This document shows positions 16,414-24,351 of a DNA stretch of 24,351 nt, piece after piece (positions within the stretch are counted from its first letter, which is position 1; the number at the start of each line of letters is the position of its first letter). A program made the translations under genes and the position numbers. This DNA comes from CAZEER01 sp964586315 (lineage in GTDB: Bacteria > Fidelibacterota > Marinisomatia > Marinisomatales > UBA1611), in contig CAZPHE010000031.1 in the NCBI GenBank assembly GCA_964586315.1, forward strand, positions 1 through 24,351, given 5' to 3'. The notes under the pieces are model-generated. The model ran no database searches. It saw only the letters and a list, made by a program, of their open reading frames with translations, and was not told the origin of the DNA.

Positions 16414-17462
16414 ACATGCAGATTTTAAATCTAGACTATGTAATCTTATTTTTATTATCTAGTATTATTATGGCTATTGCTTTAGGCTGGTTTAGTATAA
16501 AGATTGCACCAAATTTAGGTCTCATGGATATACCCGGAAGTGCAGATCATAAAATCCATAATTATTCTGTACCCTTGACAGGTGGTTTAGTCATCATTGA
16601 CACATTGATTGTAATGATTTTATTAACGGGTTTATGGAAATTTCCTGAGTTTTGGGCAATTTTGATATCTAGTGTCACAATAGGTATTTTTGGTCTATTA
16701 GATGATTTTATTCATCTTACTCCTTTTAAAAAAATAATTGGACAAATTATTGGCTCAATCATCCTTATTTACCTAGGTGTACAAATAAATATATTCAATT
16801 CACCCGAATTTTTTTACCGAACTGAATCTACATTTGATATGTGGCTAAATTTTATTTTTACCATTTTATGGTTAATAACTTTGACAAATGCATTTAATTT
16901 TATTGATAGTATCGATGGATTGGCACTAGGTCTGAGCGCTTTTTCAATAACATCTTTCTTGGTTGTTTCATTATCAACAGGTCAGGTAACGCTCGTTTAT
17001 TTTTGTTCAATTTTGCTAGGTATTTGTATTGGTTTATATTTTTTTAATGCCTACCCAGCGAAATTATTTTTAGGTGACTCTGGGGCACAGATACTTGGTT
17101 TCTTGCTTGCAACATTAGCAATTATTTTTCAGCCCAAAACTGGTTTTCAATCTTCTACATGGTTTGTACCGATACTCTTATTTTATGTGCCATTATTTGA
17201 TCTCATTCTAGTTGTGATATCTAGAGTAAGGAGGAAAAAACAAATATATCAAGCTTCAAGAGATCATACATATCATCGTTTGGCTGAAAGAGGATTCTCA
17301 AAGCATCACGCAGTTTTATTTATGCATGGAACTTCCTTGATAATGAGTATGATTGGATATTTATGTTTAAATTTGCCTGTATTTTATGCTAATATTGTTT
17401 TCTTTCTTTCTCTACTATTAGGTATTTCTTTAATTATTGAATTAGATAAAAATTATTCCTAA
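16410..17462 (+). CDS. WecA/MraY-type undecaprenyl-phosphate sugar-1-phosphate transferase
   Basis: Polytopic inner-membrane enzyme that starts lipid-linked glycan assembly by moving a phospho-N-acetylhexosamine onto undecaprenyl phosphate. In 350 aa there are about ten to eleven membrane segments. Family residues seen are LDDF (97-100), NAFNFIDSIDGLA (160-172), GDSGA (222-226) and DHTYHRL (285-291), the variant of the HIHHRL loop that marks WecA/TagO rather than MraY. The start overlaps the GT2 gene by ATGA; an ATG two codons in (16416) is an alternative. Together with the three genes before it, it forms a compact surface-glycan module. O-antigen, capsule or enterobacterial-type polymer cannot be told apart. 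Confidence 0.88.
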   Translation: MNMQILNLDYVILFLLSSIIMAIALGWFSIKIAPNLGLMDIPGSADHKIHNYSVPLTGGLVIIDTLIVMILLTGLWKFPEFWAILISSVTIGIFGLLDDFIHLTPFKKIIGQIIGSIILIYLGVQINIFNSPEFFYRTESTFDMWLNFIFTILWLITLTNAFNFIDSIDGLALGLSAFSITSFLVVSLSTGQVTLVYFCSILLGICIGLYFFNAYPAKLFLGDSGAQILGFLLATLAIIFQPKTGFQSSTWFVPILLFYVPLFDLILVVISRVRRKKQIYQASRDHTYHRLAERGFSKHHAVLFMHGTSLIMSMIGYLCLNLPVFYANIVFFLSLLLGISLIIELDKNYS

Positions 17463-17467
17463 TTAAA

Positions 17468-18427
17468 ATGCCAAATTATTATCTCGATTTTGAAAAGCCA
17501 TTAATAGAATTAGATAAAAAAATACTTGTTCTAGAGACTAACAGAAAACTGAATAATGATGAAAAGCATTCTTTGTTAGAATTAAAAAAAGAAAGAACAA
17601 TTTTAATCCAAAAATTATACTCAGGTCTTTCACGTTGGCAACGTATTCAAGTCGCTCGACATCCAGATCGACCTTATTCGTTAGATTATATTAACTATTT
17701 TTCACCAAATTTTATTGAACTTCATGGAGATCGTCATTACATGGATGATACAGCTGTTGTTACAGGAATAGGTAACCTTGATGATTATAAAGTAGCTTGG
17801 ATTGGTCAGCAAAAAGGTCGGAATACTAAAGAAAACTTACATAGAAATTTTGGTATGATGAGACCTGAAGGATATAGAAAAACAATGCGTATAATGAAAC
17901 TAGCTGAAAAAATTGGATTACCAATAATATCTTTAATGGATACTATTGGGGCCTATCCTGGCATAGGGGCAGAAGAACGTGGCCAAGGCGAAGCAATAGC
18001 AAAAAACCTTATTACTATGTCTGCATTAAAAGTCCCAATTATTGGAGTGGTAATTGGTGAAGGTGCTAGTGGTGGCGCACTCGGTATAGGAATTTGTGAT
18101 CGAATGATTATGATGGAAAACACATGGTATTCTGTTATCAGTCCGGAAGGTTGTGCATCTATTTTATTTAGAGATGCAAAGCGAGCGAAAGATGCTGCTG
18201 AAGCATTAAAACCAATTCCATCAGACTTAAAGGAAATAGGCATATGTGATGAAATAATTCCAGAACCAAATGGTGGTGCACACCGAGATTTTCATTCATC
18301 TGCTAATGTATTAAAAGATGCATTAATTAATAATTTAACTGCACTATCAACAATCAAATCTGATGATTTTCTAGAAAATAGAATTAAGAAATATGATAAA
18401 CTAGGCTATTTTGAAGAATCTGAATGA
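17468..18427 (+). CDS. accA: Acetyl-CoA carboxylase carboxyltransferase subunit alpha
   Basis: Subunit of the transferase half of acetyl-CoA carboxylase, which makes malonyl-CoA for fatty-acid synthesis. The 319 aa have the family length. Marks seen are a coiled N-terminal segment (1-50), RWQRIQVARHPDRPYSLDYI (56-75), FIELHGDR (82-89), MDTIGAYPGIGAEERGQGEAI (158-177) and the oxyanion/CoA segment GEGASGGALGIG (197-208), then YSVISPEGCASIL. It needs AccD, which is not in the window. The gene starts 5 bases after the WecA-like gene without a Shine-Dalgarno motif. It ends by ATGA overlap with the thioesterase gene, so it is part of the long operon. Confidence 0.96.
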   Translation: MPNYYLDFEKPLIELDKKILVLETNRKLNNDEKHSLLELKKERTILIQKLYSGLSRWQRIQVARHPDRPYSLDYINYFSPNFIELHGDRHYMDDTAVVTGIGNLDDYKVAWIGQQKGRNTKENLHRNFGMMRPEGYRKTMRIMKLAEKIGLPIISLMDTIGAYPGIGAEERGQGEAIAKNLITMSALKVPIIGVVIGEGASGGALGIGICDRMIMMENTWYSVISPEGCASILFRDAKRAKDAAEALKPIPSDLKEIGICDEIIPEPNGGAHRDFHSSANVLKDALINNLTALSTIKSDDFLENRIKKYDKLGYFEESE

Positions 18428-18837
18428 TTGTATACAATCACAATATAAAAGTATATTATAAAGATATAGATAAAATGGGAATTGTTTATTATTCCCGGTA
18501 TTTTGAATATTTTGAAGAAGCCCGTACGGAATTACTGAAATCAATTGGTTTGGAAGTATCTAATATTGAGAATGAAGGGATTCATTTACCCGTTATTGAA
18601 AGCCATTGTGAATATAAAAAAGGAGCTACCTTTGAGGAACAACTTATAATTAAAACTAGTATATCTAAAATTCCTCGATCAAAATTAAAAATAAAATATA
18701 AAGTTTTTTCAAAAGGATATAATGATTTATGTGTAAAAGGATACACTGTTCATGCATTTATTAATAAAAATGGAAAACCCACGAAACCACCATTTAATAT
18801 TATTGCAATATTTAAAGATAAAGGTATAGCACCATGA
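18424..18837 (+). CDS. YbgC-type acyl-CoA thioesterase (4HBT hot-dog fold)
   Basis: Small hot-dog thioesterase. The 137 residues match YbgC: the signature YYKDIDKMGIVYYSRYFEYFEEAR contains the catalytic Asp16 at the position of YbgC's active-site Asp, and the FxEAR-TE helix follows. It likely hydrolyses short- or medium-chain acyl-CoA, and relatives also bind acyl carrier protein. In many bacteria ybgC leads the tol-pal operon; here it instead follows accA, with ATGA overlaps on both sides. That places it in an acyl-metabolism context. The exact chain length cannot be told. Confidence 0.88.
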   Translation: MIVYNHNIKVYYKDIDKMGIVYYSRYFEYFEEARTELLKSIGLEVSNIENEGIHLPVIESHCEYKKGATFEEQLIIKTSISKIPRSKLKIKYKVFSKGYNDLCVKGYTVHAFINKNGKPTKPPFNIIAIFKDKGIAP

Positions 18838-19871
18838 AAGAAAAATTAATAATAGTGACAATATTTATTTTGTATTGTTGTGAAGTACCGGAAACTTATC
18901 ATTGGGAAAAAGATATTTCATTTCAAAATGTTTTATCAAAATCATCTGGCCAAATAATCTTATTGGATTTTGAAACTGAATGGTGTGGATGGTGTAAAAA
19001 ATTAGATCAAAATACTTATACTGATACCGATGTTATAAATTTTGCTAATAAACATATAATAAGTATGAAGGTTGATGCAGAAAAAGGAGCAGGTATTGAA
19101 TTAGCAAAGAAATATAATGTAACTGGATATCCTACAATAGTTTTTATAAATAATAATGGTGAAGAAATTGACCGTATTGTTGGTTATAAAGATCCTATTC
19201 CATTTTTAAAAGAATTAAAACGCATTCAAACTGGTAAAAATACCTTGCCAACTCTTTTAACAGAGTTCCAAACTGACCCTAAAAATTTTAGTACTCTTTT
19301 CAAATTAACAAAAAAATATGAAGCAATGGGTGATATCATCTCTGCTAAAAAAATGATTGATATTATTTTAGATTTAAATGTTGATTCAGCAAATACAGGA
19401 CAATTTTTTGAAATTCTTTATAATGCTAGAGATAATCAAGATCCAATAGAACTCATAGAATATATTCATAATAATTCAGATGGTAATTACTTAACAGTTG
19501 CGATTCAAGAAGCAATGTATTTAGTTAGAAAAGATGGTACAAATTCATTATTAGAAGCTGAATTATATTTTAAACTAATTAATTCATTAGAAAAAGTTTC
19601 ACCACCGATTTTAAATAGTTATGCTTGGAGGATGAGTGAACTAGGATTAAATCTTGATATCGCACTAGAAAAGGTAAATATAGCTATAGAAGAGGTTAAA
19701 GACGATAACCAAAAGTATATGTTTATTGATACTAAAGCAGAAATCTTATGGAAATTAGATAGGATCCAAGAGTCAATTGTAGAAATTAAAAAATGCATAT
19801 CATTTGAACCAAATAATGAATATTATAAAGAACAGCTTGAAAAATTTCAAAAGTCTTTAAAGCATACTTAA
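18834..19871 (+). CDS. Thioredoxin-fold protein with TPR-like C-terminal region
   Basis: A 345-aa exported or membrane-anchored thioredoxin-like protein. The N-terminus MKEKLIIVTIFILYCCEVPE is hydrophobic with Cys15-Cys16. It may act as a lipoprotein signal, but Cys at -1 of the lipobox is unusual. Residues ~30-130 form the thioredoxin fold with the redox motif CGWC (51-54) and cis-Pro100 in GYPT, as in DsbD-C/thioredoxin-related periplasmic proteins. Residues ~140-345 are helical, and the last two helices (EILWKLDRIQESIVEIKKCI, then SFEPNN) look like tetratricopeptide units. Likely role: periplasmic disulfide reduction or a protein-binding thiol protein. It is the last gene of the plus-strand operon and shares stop-codon bases with the opposing gene. 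Confidence 0.8.
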   Translation: MKEKLIIVTIFILYCCEVPETYHWEKDISFQNVLSKSSGQIILLDFETEWCGWCKKLDQNTYTDTDVINFANKHIISMKVDAEKGAGIELAKKYNVTGYPTIVFINNNGEEIDRIVGYKDPIPFLKELKRIQTGKNTLPTLLTEFQTDPKNFSTLFKLTKKYEAMGDIISAKKMIDIILDLNVDSANTGQFFEILYNARDNQDPIELIEYIHNNSDGNYLTVAIQEAMYLVRKDGTNSLLEAELYFKLINSLEKVSPPILNSYAWRMSELGLNLDIALEKVNIAIEEVKDDNQKYMFIDTKAEILWKLDRIQESIVEIKKCISFEPNNEYYKEQLEKFQKSLKHT

Positions 19872-20740
19872 TGATTTATTATATAAACTGCTGCAATTCC
19901 AAGAGTACCACCAATTGCAGTAGTTAATTGGAATGGCTCTGATAAGAAATAAATTGCAAAACCCATAGCTGTAAGAGGGACAATAAATATAAATGCACTA
20001 GCTCTTTTTGGACCTAGTTGGACAGATGCAAGAAAATAAATCGAAGTTCCAAAAGACATTGCTACTACTGCTAGGATTAATAAATTCAACCAAAATATCC
20101 AATCAAAATAAAATACAGATAATAAAGACTCCTGTAATGATAAAGGTAGGCATAGGCAACTGGCAAATACAAAACTCCAAAAAGTATATGGTATAAAAGG
20201 TATTATGTTTTTTGATTGAGATGTGATAATGGTAACGGATACCCAAGAAAGAGATGCCAATATAAAAAATATATTACCTGATTGTAAAAGACTATAAAGA
20301 TTAAAATCCCAAAGACGAAGAATAATGGTTCCTCCAATTAAACCCAATCCAAATCCAATCCAATCTTTTTTTAATATTAATCCACCAAAAAATAAACTTG
20401 AAAACAATGATGTTAGTATTGGGTTTAATGTTGTAACAAGCACTCCGCCAGAGCCTGCAAGACCAATTTGTGTCCCTCTAAAGTAAAAATAGTTATAGGA
20501 TACCATAAAAAAAGCATTTCCTAAAATAAATAATATATTTTTTTTTGATATTTTATATTCCGAACCATACCATTTTAATACTAAAGCAAAGGAGAGAGTT
20601 GCAAAAATAAATCTCCAAAACATTATTAAAGATGCATTTCCATATTGTCCAAGAATTTTTGCATTGGTCCAAGATAGACCCCATGTTAACATGGCAAGCA
20701 CCATAAGAATGGTTAATCTTAAATCCTTTCTCTGGTGCAT
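19868..20740 (-). CDS. EamA/DMT-family transporter
   Basis: Inner-membrane permease of the drug/metabolite transporter superfamily, built from two EamA repeats of five helices each. The 290 residues have about ten hydrophobic segments. The first repeat opens with the typical WGLSWTNAKILGQYG and contains FWRFIFA. The second begins around residue 150, with LASLSWVSVTI and GPKRASAFIFIVPLTAMGFA as in RhaT/YdcZ-type members. The substrate is unknown; amino acids, nucleobases or drugs are all handled by the family. It starts 9 bases after the carboxyltransferase stop (reading the minus strand), so it is in that operon. Its stop TAA overlaps the opposite-strand stop. Confidence 0.87.
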   Translation of the reverse strand: MHQRKDLRLTILMVLAMLTWGLSWTNAKILGQYGNASLIMFWRFIFATLSFALVLKWYGSEYKISKKNILFILGNAFFMVSYNYFYFRGTQIGLAGSGGVLVTTLNPILTSLFSSLFFGGLILKKDWIGFGLGLIGGTIILRLWDFNLYSLLQSGNIFFILASLSWVSVTIITSQSKNIIPFIPYTFWSFVFASCLCLPLSLQESLLSVFYFDWIFWLNLLILAVVAMSFGTSIYFLASVQLGPKRASAFIFIVPLTAMGFAIYFLSEPFQLTTAIGGTLGIAAVYIINH

Positions 20741-20749
20741 TATTATTAA

Positions 20750-22348
20750 TTACATTCTAAAAACTGGATATTTTGGTTGTTTGATAGGACTATTAATAAT
20801 TGCATAAAGTGCTTGGATGATAATTTTTCTCGTATTTATTGGGCTTATTACACCATCATCCCAAAGACGTGCACTTGCATAGTAAGGATGTCCTTCATTT
20901 TCATATTTTTCTAGTATAGGTTTTTCAATATTTTCAATTTCATCCTCTGATAATTCTTGTCCTTCTAATTTAGCTTGATCTGCTTTTATTGTAGAAAGAA
21001 CATTTGCAGCTTGATTACCACCCATAACACTAATTCTTGCATTAGGCCACATCCAAAGAAATTTAGGTTGATATGCTCTTCCACACATTGCATAGTTTCC
21101 TGCACCAAAACTTCCACCTATTAAGACTGTTAATTTAGGTACATTTACAGTTGCAACAGTTTGTACCATTTTAGCTCCGTCTTTTGCAATCCCTCCAGCT
21201 TCTGCTTTTTTACCAACCATAAAACCAGTGATATTTTGTAAAAATAAAAGAGGGATTTTCCTTTGTCCACAAATTTCAATAAAATGTGCGCCTTTTAATG
21301 CTGTCTCGCTAAATAAAACTCCGTTATTTCCAATAATCCCAATAGGGAGTCCACCAATTTTTGCAAATCCAGTTACTAAGGTTTTTCCATAGTCTGACTT
21401 AAATTCTTCAAAATTTGACTCGTCAACTAGCCTTGCAATTATTTCATGAATATCATAAGGTTTCTGATAGTTTTTTTCTAGAATTCCAAACAATTCTGTT
21501 TGATCATATAAAGGTTCTTTGAATTGAAAACTAGTTGAAGGTTTCTCTGGTAGGTGGTTTATAATATTTCTTAGTTTTAATATGGCTTCATTATCTGTTT
21601 CTGCAAAATGATCTGCCACACCACTGAAACGTGTATGTAATTTTGCACCACCTAATTCTTCAGCAGAAGTAGTTTCTCCAATTGCTGCTTTTACAAGAGG
21701 AGGACCTCCTAAAAATATTGTTCCTGTTTTATTTACTATAATTGATTCATCACTCATTGCAGGTACATATGCTCCACCAGCAGTGCAGGAACCCATAACT
21801 GATGCAAATTGTGGAATACCTTTGGCGCTCATTCGAGCTTGATTATAAAAAATTCTTCCAAAATGTTCTTTATCTGGAAATACTTCATCTTGTTTAGGTA
21901 AAAAAGCGCCACCACTATCAACTAGGTATATGCAAGGTAAATGGTTTTCTAAGGCTATTTCTTGTGCTCTGAGGTGTTTTTTAACTGTTAGTGGATAATA
22001 TGTTCCACCTTTAACGGTTGCATCATTGGCAACTACAACGCACGGTCGTTTTTTAATGATTATAATTCCAGTGATGATTCCAGCAGCTGGTACGTAATCA
22101 TCATAAACATTATATGCAGCTAATTCTGAAAATTCTAATAAGTCAGTTTCAGCATCTTTTAACTTATTAATGCGATCCCTAGCGGTTAGTTTTCCTCGCT
22201 TTAAATGTTTAGAAACACTATTAGGTGGTCCCATTTTGCGAATTTCATTAATGATATTTTCTAATTCATTAGATAACTGTTGGTTATGAGTAAAATTAGT
22301 TTTGTAATTATCTGATTCAGTATTTATTTTAGTTTTAATTGCTGCCAT
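20750..22348 (-). CDS. mccB: Acyl-CoA carboxylase carboxyltransferase beta, methylcrotonyl-type
   Basis: Carboxyltransferase subunit that accepts CO2 from a biotin carrier; the best match is the beta subunit of 3-methylcrotonyl-CoA carboxylase in leucine breakdown. The 532 aa are normal for the family. Diagnostic segments: TYYPLTVKKHLRAQEIA (116-132), VDSGGAFLP (143-151), FPDKEHFGRIFYNQARMS (157-174), GSCTAGGAYVPAMSDE (186-201) and, in the second half, GGSFGAGNYAMCGRAYQPKF with WMWPNARISVMGG. These favour MCC over propionyl-CoA carboxylase. Its biotin-carrying alpha subunit is not in the window. There is no Shine-Dalgarno motif before the ATG; a 14-bp tandem repeat lies in the leader instead. 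It sits between ppiD and the DMT transporter. Confidence 0.88.
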   Translation of the reverse strand: MAAIKTKINTESDNYKTNFTHNQQLSNELENIINEIRKMGPPNSVSKHLKRGKLTARDRINKLKDAETDLLEFSELAAYNVYDDYVPAAGIITGIIIIKKRPCVVVANDATVKGGTYYPLTVKKHLRAQEIALENHLPCIYLVDSGGAFLPKQDEVFPDKEHFGRIFYNQARMSAKGIPQFASVMGSCTAGGAYVPAMSDESIIVNKTGTIFLGGPPLVKAAIGETTSAEELGGAKLHTRFSGVADHFAETDNEAILKLRNIINHLPEKPSTSFQFKEPLYDQTELFGILEKNYQKPYDIHEIIARLVDESNFEEFKSDYGKTLVTGFAKIGGLPIGIIGNNGVLFSETALKGAHFIEICGQRKIPLLFLQNITGFMVGKKAEAGGIAKDGAKMVQTVATVNVPKLTVLIGGSFGAGNYAMCGRAYQPKFLWMWPNARISVMGGNQAANVLSTIKADQAKLEGQELSEDEIENIEKPILEKYENEGHPYYASARLWDDGVISPINTRKIIIQALYAIINSPIKQPKYPVFRM

Positions 22349-22356
22349 TACTAAAA

Positions 22357-22384
22357 ATATTTTTTAATTAATATTTTTTAATTA
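22357..22384. repeat. Two tandem copies of a 14-bp AT repeat
   Basis: ATATTTTTTAATTA is present twice, back to back and identical, in the 72-bp gap between ppiD and mccB. It lies 9 bases before the mccB start on the minus strand, where a ribosome site would be expected. It may be a slippage product. Confidence 0.85.
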
Positions 22385-22420
22385 GTTGAAATAAAATTTT
22401 ACTAACACTAAAGGAAGTAT

Positions 22421-24253
22421 TTAAAAATAATATTTTCGATTATCTAGAATCTCTGCATCTATTTTTAGAGCATCTATCCATGCTTGAAAATATTGGTTTT
22501 GTTTTCTACTAAATATACTTTTTCTTATTTGGTCTTTTTGTATCTCAAATTCAGAAGAATCAAATTTACTTACTTCAATTAACTCTAAAATAGCATATCC
22601 TTGATTAGTCTCTAAAGGTCCTAGTATTTGTTTAGGAGATGCATTTAAAATAGCACCAGTTGTAAAGTTGCTTCTTCCAATCCCCGTATAACCTTGATTA
22701 AGTTTTTTCTTTTCGTTGATAAAACCAGTCAAATTCTGATCAGTTTGCATTAATTCCTCTAGAGTAATATCATCAGATGATAGCTTGATTAGGATGTTAT
22801 TTGCCTTTTCTAGTGCTGCATTTTTTGCTTTTTCTCTACTTAGTTTGTTTTCAATGTTTGGTCTTACATCTACTAACGGTTTAATACCTGGTTTAATAAT
22901 AGAATCAAGTTTGCAAACTACAAAATATTGATCATTTTCAAGGATATCAGAAACAGAGTTCAAATCATTATTAAAAGCAAATCTAACAGCTGATCGTATT
23001 CCACCCAAACCACTAATTGAAATTGCAGATTCTTCAAATTTTTCATGAATGTTTTTATTTCTGTCATGATCAGAAACAGCATTTTCAAATCCATTATCTT
23101 GCGCATCATAGCTAAACAAAGTTGCCTTTCGTTTTAAATTGGATAAAGTTGTAGGACTAATTTCTATTTTTATAAGTACGTGAGATGCTAAAATTTCTTT
23201 ATCTCCATTTTCATCGATTCTATTATCACGGACAAAGATAACATGATAACCAAAATTTGATAAAACTGGGCTTAAAATTTCATTCTTTTTTGCTTTAAAC
23301 GCTGCTACTTCAAAAGTTTTAACCATTCTGCCTTTTTTAAACCAACCTAAGTCACCACCTTTTGTTCCTTGGTTTCCTGGGTCCATCGAATATTCATTGG
23401 CTAGTTTAGAAAAATTTTCTCCCGTTTTTGCACGTTCGAAAATTTCATTAGAGAGGTTAATAGCATCTAAAGAATCTTGCTTTGAAGGTTCTTTTGCCCA
23501 TGATACAAAACTTATAGATCTGAGTTCTCCGTGATTATAATTAGATTTATTTTTTTCATATTCAGTTTTGATTTCTTCTTCACTTGGTTTTAATGTTTCT
23601 TGTCCTGGTTGAGATGAATTAATATAAATCCCTGTAACGGTAAACTCCGAATTTCTTTTGATAAATTCATTGTGTATATCATTCTGGGTTATAATTATAC
23701 TTTCATCTAAAATCTTTTGAAGTTTGAAATTTGGGATATATGTATTTTTCATAAAAGATTCAATAGGTGCCCATTCATTACTTTCAGGGTTAGATAATGC
23801 CTGCCGATATTTATCCCAGTCAAATACTCCATCAGTTTGGAAAGTCGGATTTTGTTGGAGAAAGGGTGGCGGATTATTTTCAAGATGATATATCACTTCA
23901 TCATTTGATGCACTAATATTAAGTCTTTGAACTTCTTGTGAAACCAATACATCTTGCAAAAGATTATCCCAAGCCTGATCTCTAGCACGCTTTATTTGAA
24001 AATCATTAATTGTTTGCCCACTAGTTTTTAAACTATTTAATTGTTGATTTACAAGATTATTAAAACGATTTGGAGATATCATTTCTCCATTAATACTTGC
24101 AATAGTTGTCTGAGGGTTTATGTTACCAAACAACTGATCAATAATATTTGCACCACCAACAAGCCCACCGATTGTCATGCTTAAAAGAAAGAGTGCAAGG
24201 AGAACCCACAAAACAACGTGCATTTTTTCACGCATAGAAGTCATTAATGCCAT
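22421..24253 (-). CDS. ppiD: PpiD-like periplasmic peptidyl-prolyl isomerase/chaperone
   Basis: Inner-membrane-anchored folding factor that handles proteins emerging from the Sec translocon. At 610 aa it is close to E. coli PpiD (623). The order is: short cytoplasmic N-terminus with MREKM, one transmembrane helix (12-33), a SurA-like N-terminal chaperone domain (~45-235) containing INGEMISPNRFNNLV, then a parvulin domain (~243-345) with GGDLGWF (299-305) and GYHVIFV (335-341). A second, degenerate parvulin-like region (~350-460) and a C-terminal helical part follow. The start has AAAGG 6 bases upstream. It leads the minus-strand operon and has a candidate promoter just upstream. It would help fold the barrels and lipoproteins encoded nearby. 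Confidence 0.88.
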   Translation of the reverse strand: MALMTSMREKMHVVLWVLLALFLLSMTIGGLVGGANIIDQLFGNINPQTTIASINGEMISPNRFNNLVNQQLNSLKTSGQTINDFQIKRARDQAWDNLLQDVLVSQEVQRLNISASNDEVIYHLENNPPPFLQQNPTFQTDGVFDWDKYRQALSNPESNEWAPIESFMKNTYIPNFKLQKILDESIIITQNDIHNEFIKRNSEFTVTGIYINSSQPGQETLKPSEEEIKTEYEKNKSNYNHGELRSISFVSWAKEPSKQDSLDAINLSNEIFERAKTGENFSKLANEYSMDPGNQGTKGGDLGWFKKGRMVKTFEVAAFKAKKNEILSPVLSNFGYHVIFVRDNRIDENGDKEILASHVLIKIEISPTTLSNLKRKATLFSYDAQDNGFENAVSDHDRNKNIHEKFEESAISISGLGGIRSAVRFAFNNDLNSVSDILENDQYFVVCKLDSIIKPGIKPLVDVRPNIENKLSREKAKNAALEKANNILIKLSSDDITLEELMQTDQNLTGFINEKKKLNQGYTGIGRSNFTTGAILNASPKQILGPLETNQGYAILELIEVSKFDSSEFEIQKDQIRKSIFSRKQNQYFQAWIDALKIDAEILDNRKYYF

Positions 24254-24287
24254 AGAAAACCTTTCATAAGATTTGAATATTATAATT

Positions 24288-24317
24288 ATTATAATTTATT
24301 ATAAATTTTGCTGGCAA
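24288..24317 (-). promoter_or_regulatory. Candidate sigma-70-like promoter for ppiD operon
   Basis: On the minus strand TTGCCA (24317-24312) is followed after 18 bases by TATAAT (24293-24288). Transcription would begin about 28 bases before the ppiD ATG. The 98-bp upstream stretch has no gene and is otherwise very AT-rich. Confidence 0.5.
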
Positions 24318-24351
24318 ATTTATACTTTGGTATTTGATGAAACAATGAGCA

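Noticed and set aside
17953..18243. 96-codon open frame on the minus strand inside accA
   Set aside because: It lies fully inside a strongly conserved gene and its product is low-complexity (many Ser, Ala, Ile, Pro), as expected from reading accA backwards.
24345..24351. ATG at the right edge as the start of a divergent plus-strand gene
   Set aside because: Only two full codons are visible, with no convincing ribosome site.
1..24351. CRISPR arrays, insertion sequences, phage or toxin-antitoxin genes
   Set aside because: No regularly spaced repeats, transposase, integrase or terminal inverted repeats were seen, and the gene content is core metabolism and envelope.

Overview
The window is a dense, AT-rich (roughly 70% A+T by eye) stretch of bacterial chromosome with no RNA genes, insertion sequences, CRISPR arrays or phage genes that I can see. 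It holds 19 confident protein genes on both strands, most of them nearly touching or overlapping. An outer-membrane (diderm) cell plan is clear from the two beta-barrel genes, Lgt, a predicted lipoprotein and PpiD. A DUF4837-type lipoprotein and a barrel protein with a SprA-like motif point to the Fibrobacteres-Chlorobi-Bacteroidetes (FCB) superphylum. With the AT richness and compact packing, a marine lineage such as Marinimicrobia (SAR406) is my best guess, but this is inference and not proven by the sequence.

Layout. (1) 1-3646, plus strand: the 3'-most 416 codons of asnS, acylphosphatase, glutamine-dependent NAD+ synthetase, and a small secreted protein of unknown function. (2) 3647-3985: a 339-bp spacer without a confident gene. 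It contains a 57-codon coding-like reading frame and short repeated TTGAACTT motifs. (3) 3986-6515: lepA followed by a CPBP-type intramembrane protease. (4) 6700-13969: an envelope block made of lgt, a secreted beta-propeller-like protein, a 1078-aa outer-membrane barrel, an Omp85-superfamily barrel and a DUF4837-like lipoprotein. (5) 13966-17462: a glycan module with an RmlD-like reductase, a polyprenyl-phosphate sugar transferase, a family-2 glycosyltransferase and a WecA-like phosphosugar transferase. (6) 17468-19871: accA, a YbgC-type thioesterase and a thioredoxin-fold protein with a helical/TPR-like tail. (7) 24253-19868, minus strand: ppiD, an MCC-type carboxyltransferase beta subunit and an EamA/DMT transporter. 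This set converges on region 6 with overlapping stop codons.

How the genes work together. Many start/stop junctions are ATGA overlaps, so 12947-19871 probably forms one long transcription unit running from envelope lipoprotein through surface-glycan synthesis to fatty-acid initiation. Lgt supplies lipid to lipoproteins. PpiD-type folding help and an Omp85 barrel fit assembly of outer-membrane proteins. The glycan genes would build an undecaprenyl-linked surface polymer. The carboxyltransferases serve fatty-acid synthesis (AccA) and, probably, leucine breakdown (MCC beta).

The least understood part is the block at 7526-13969. Its propeller, SprA-like barrel, Omp85 barrel and lipoprotein could form an outer-membrane export or assembly device that has not been described. 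That idea is a hypothesis from gene order and weak motif resemblance only.
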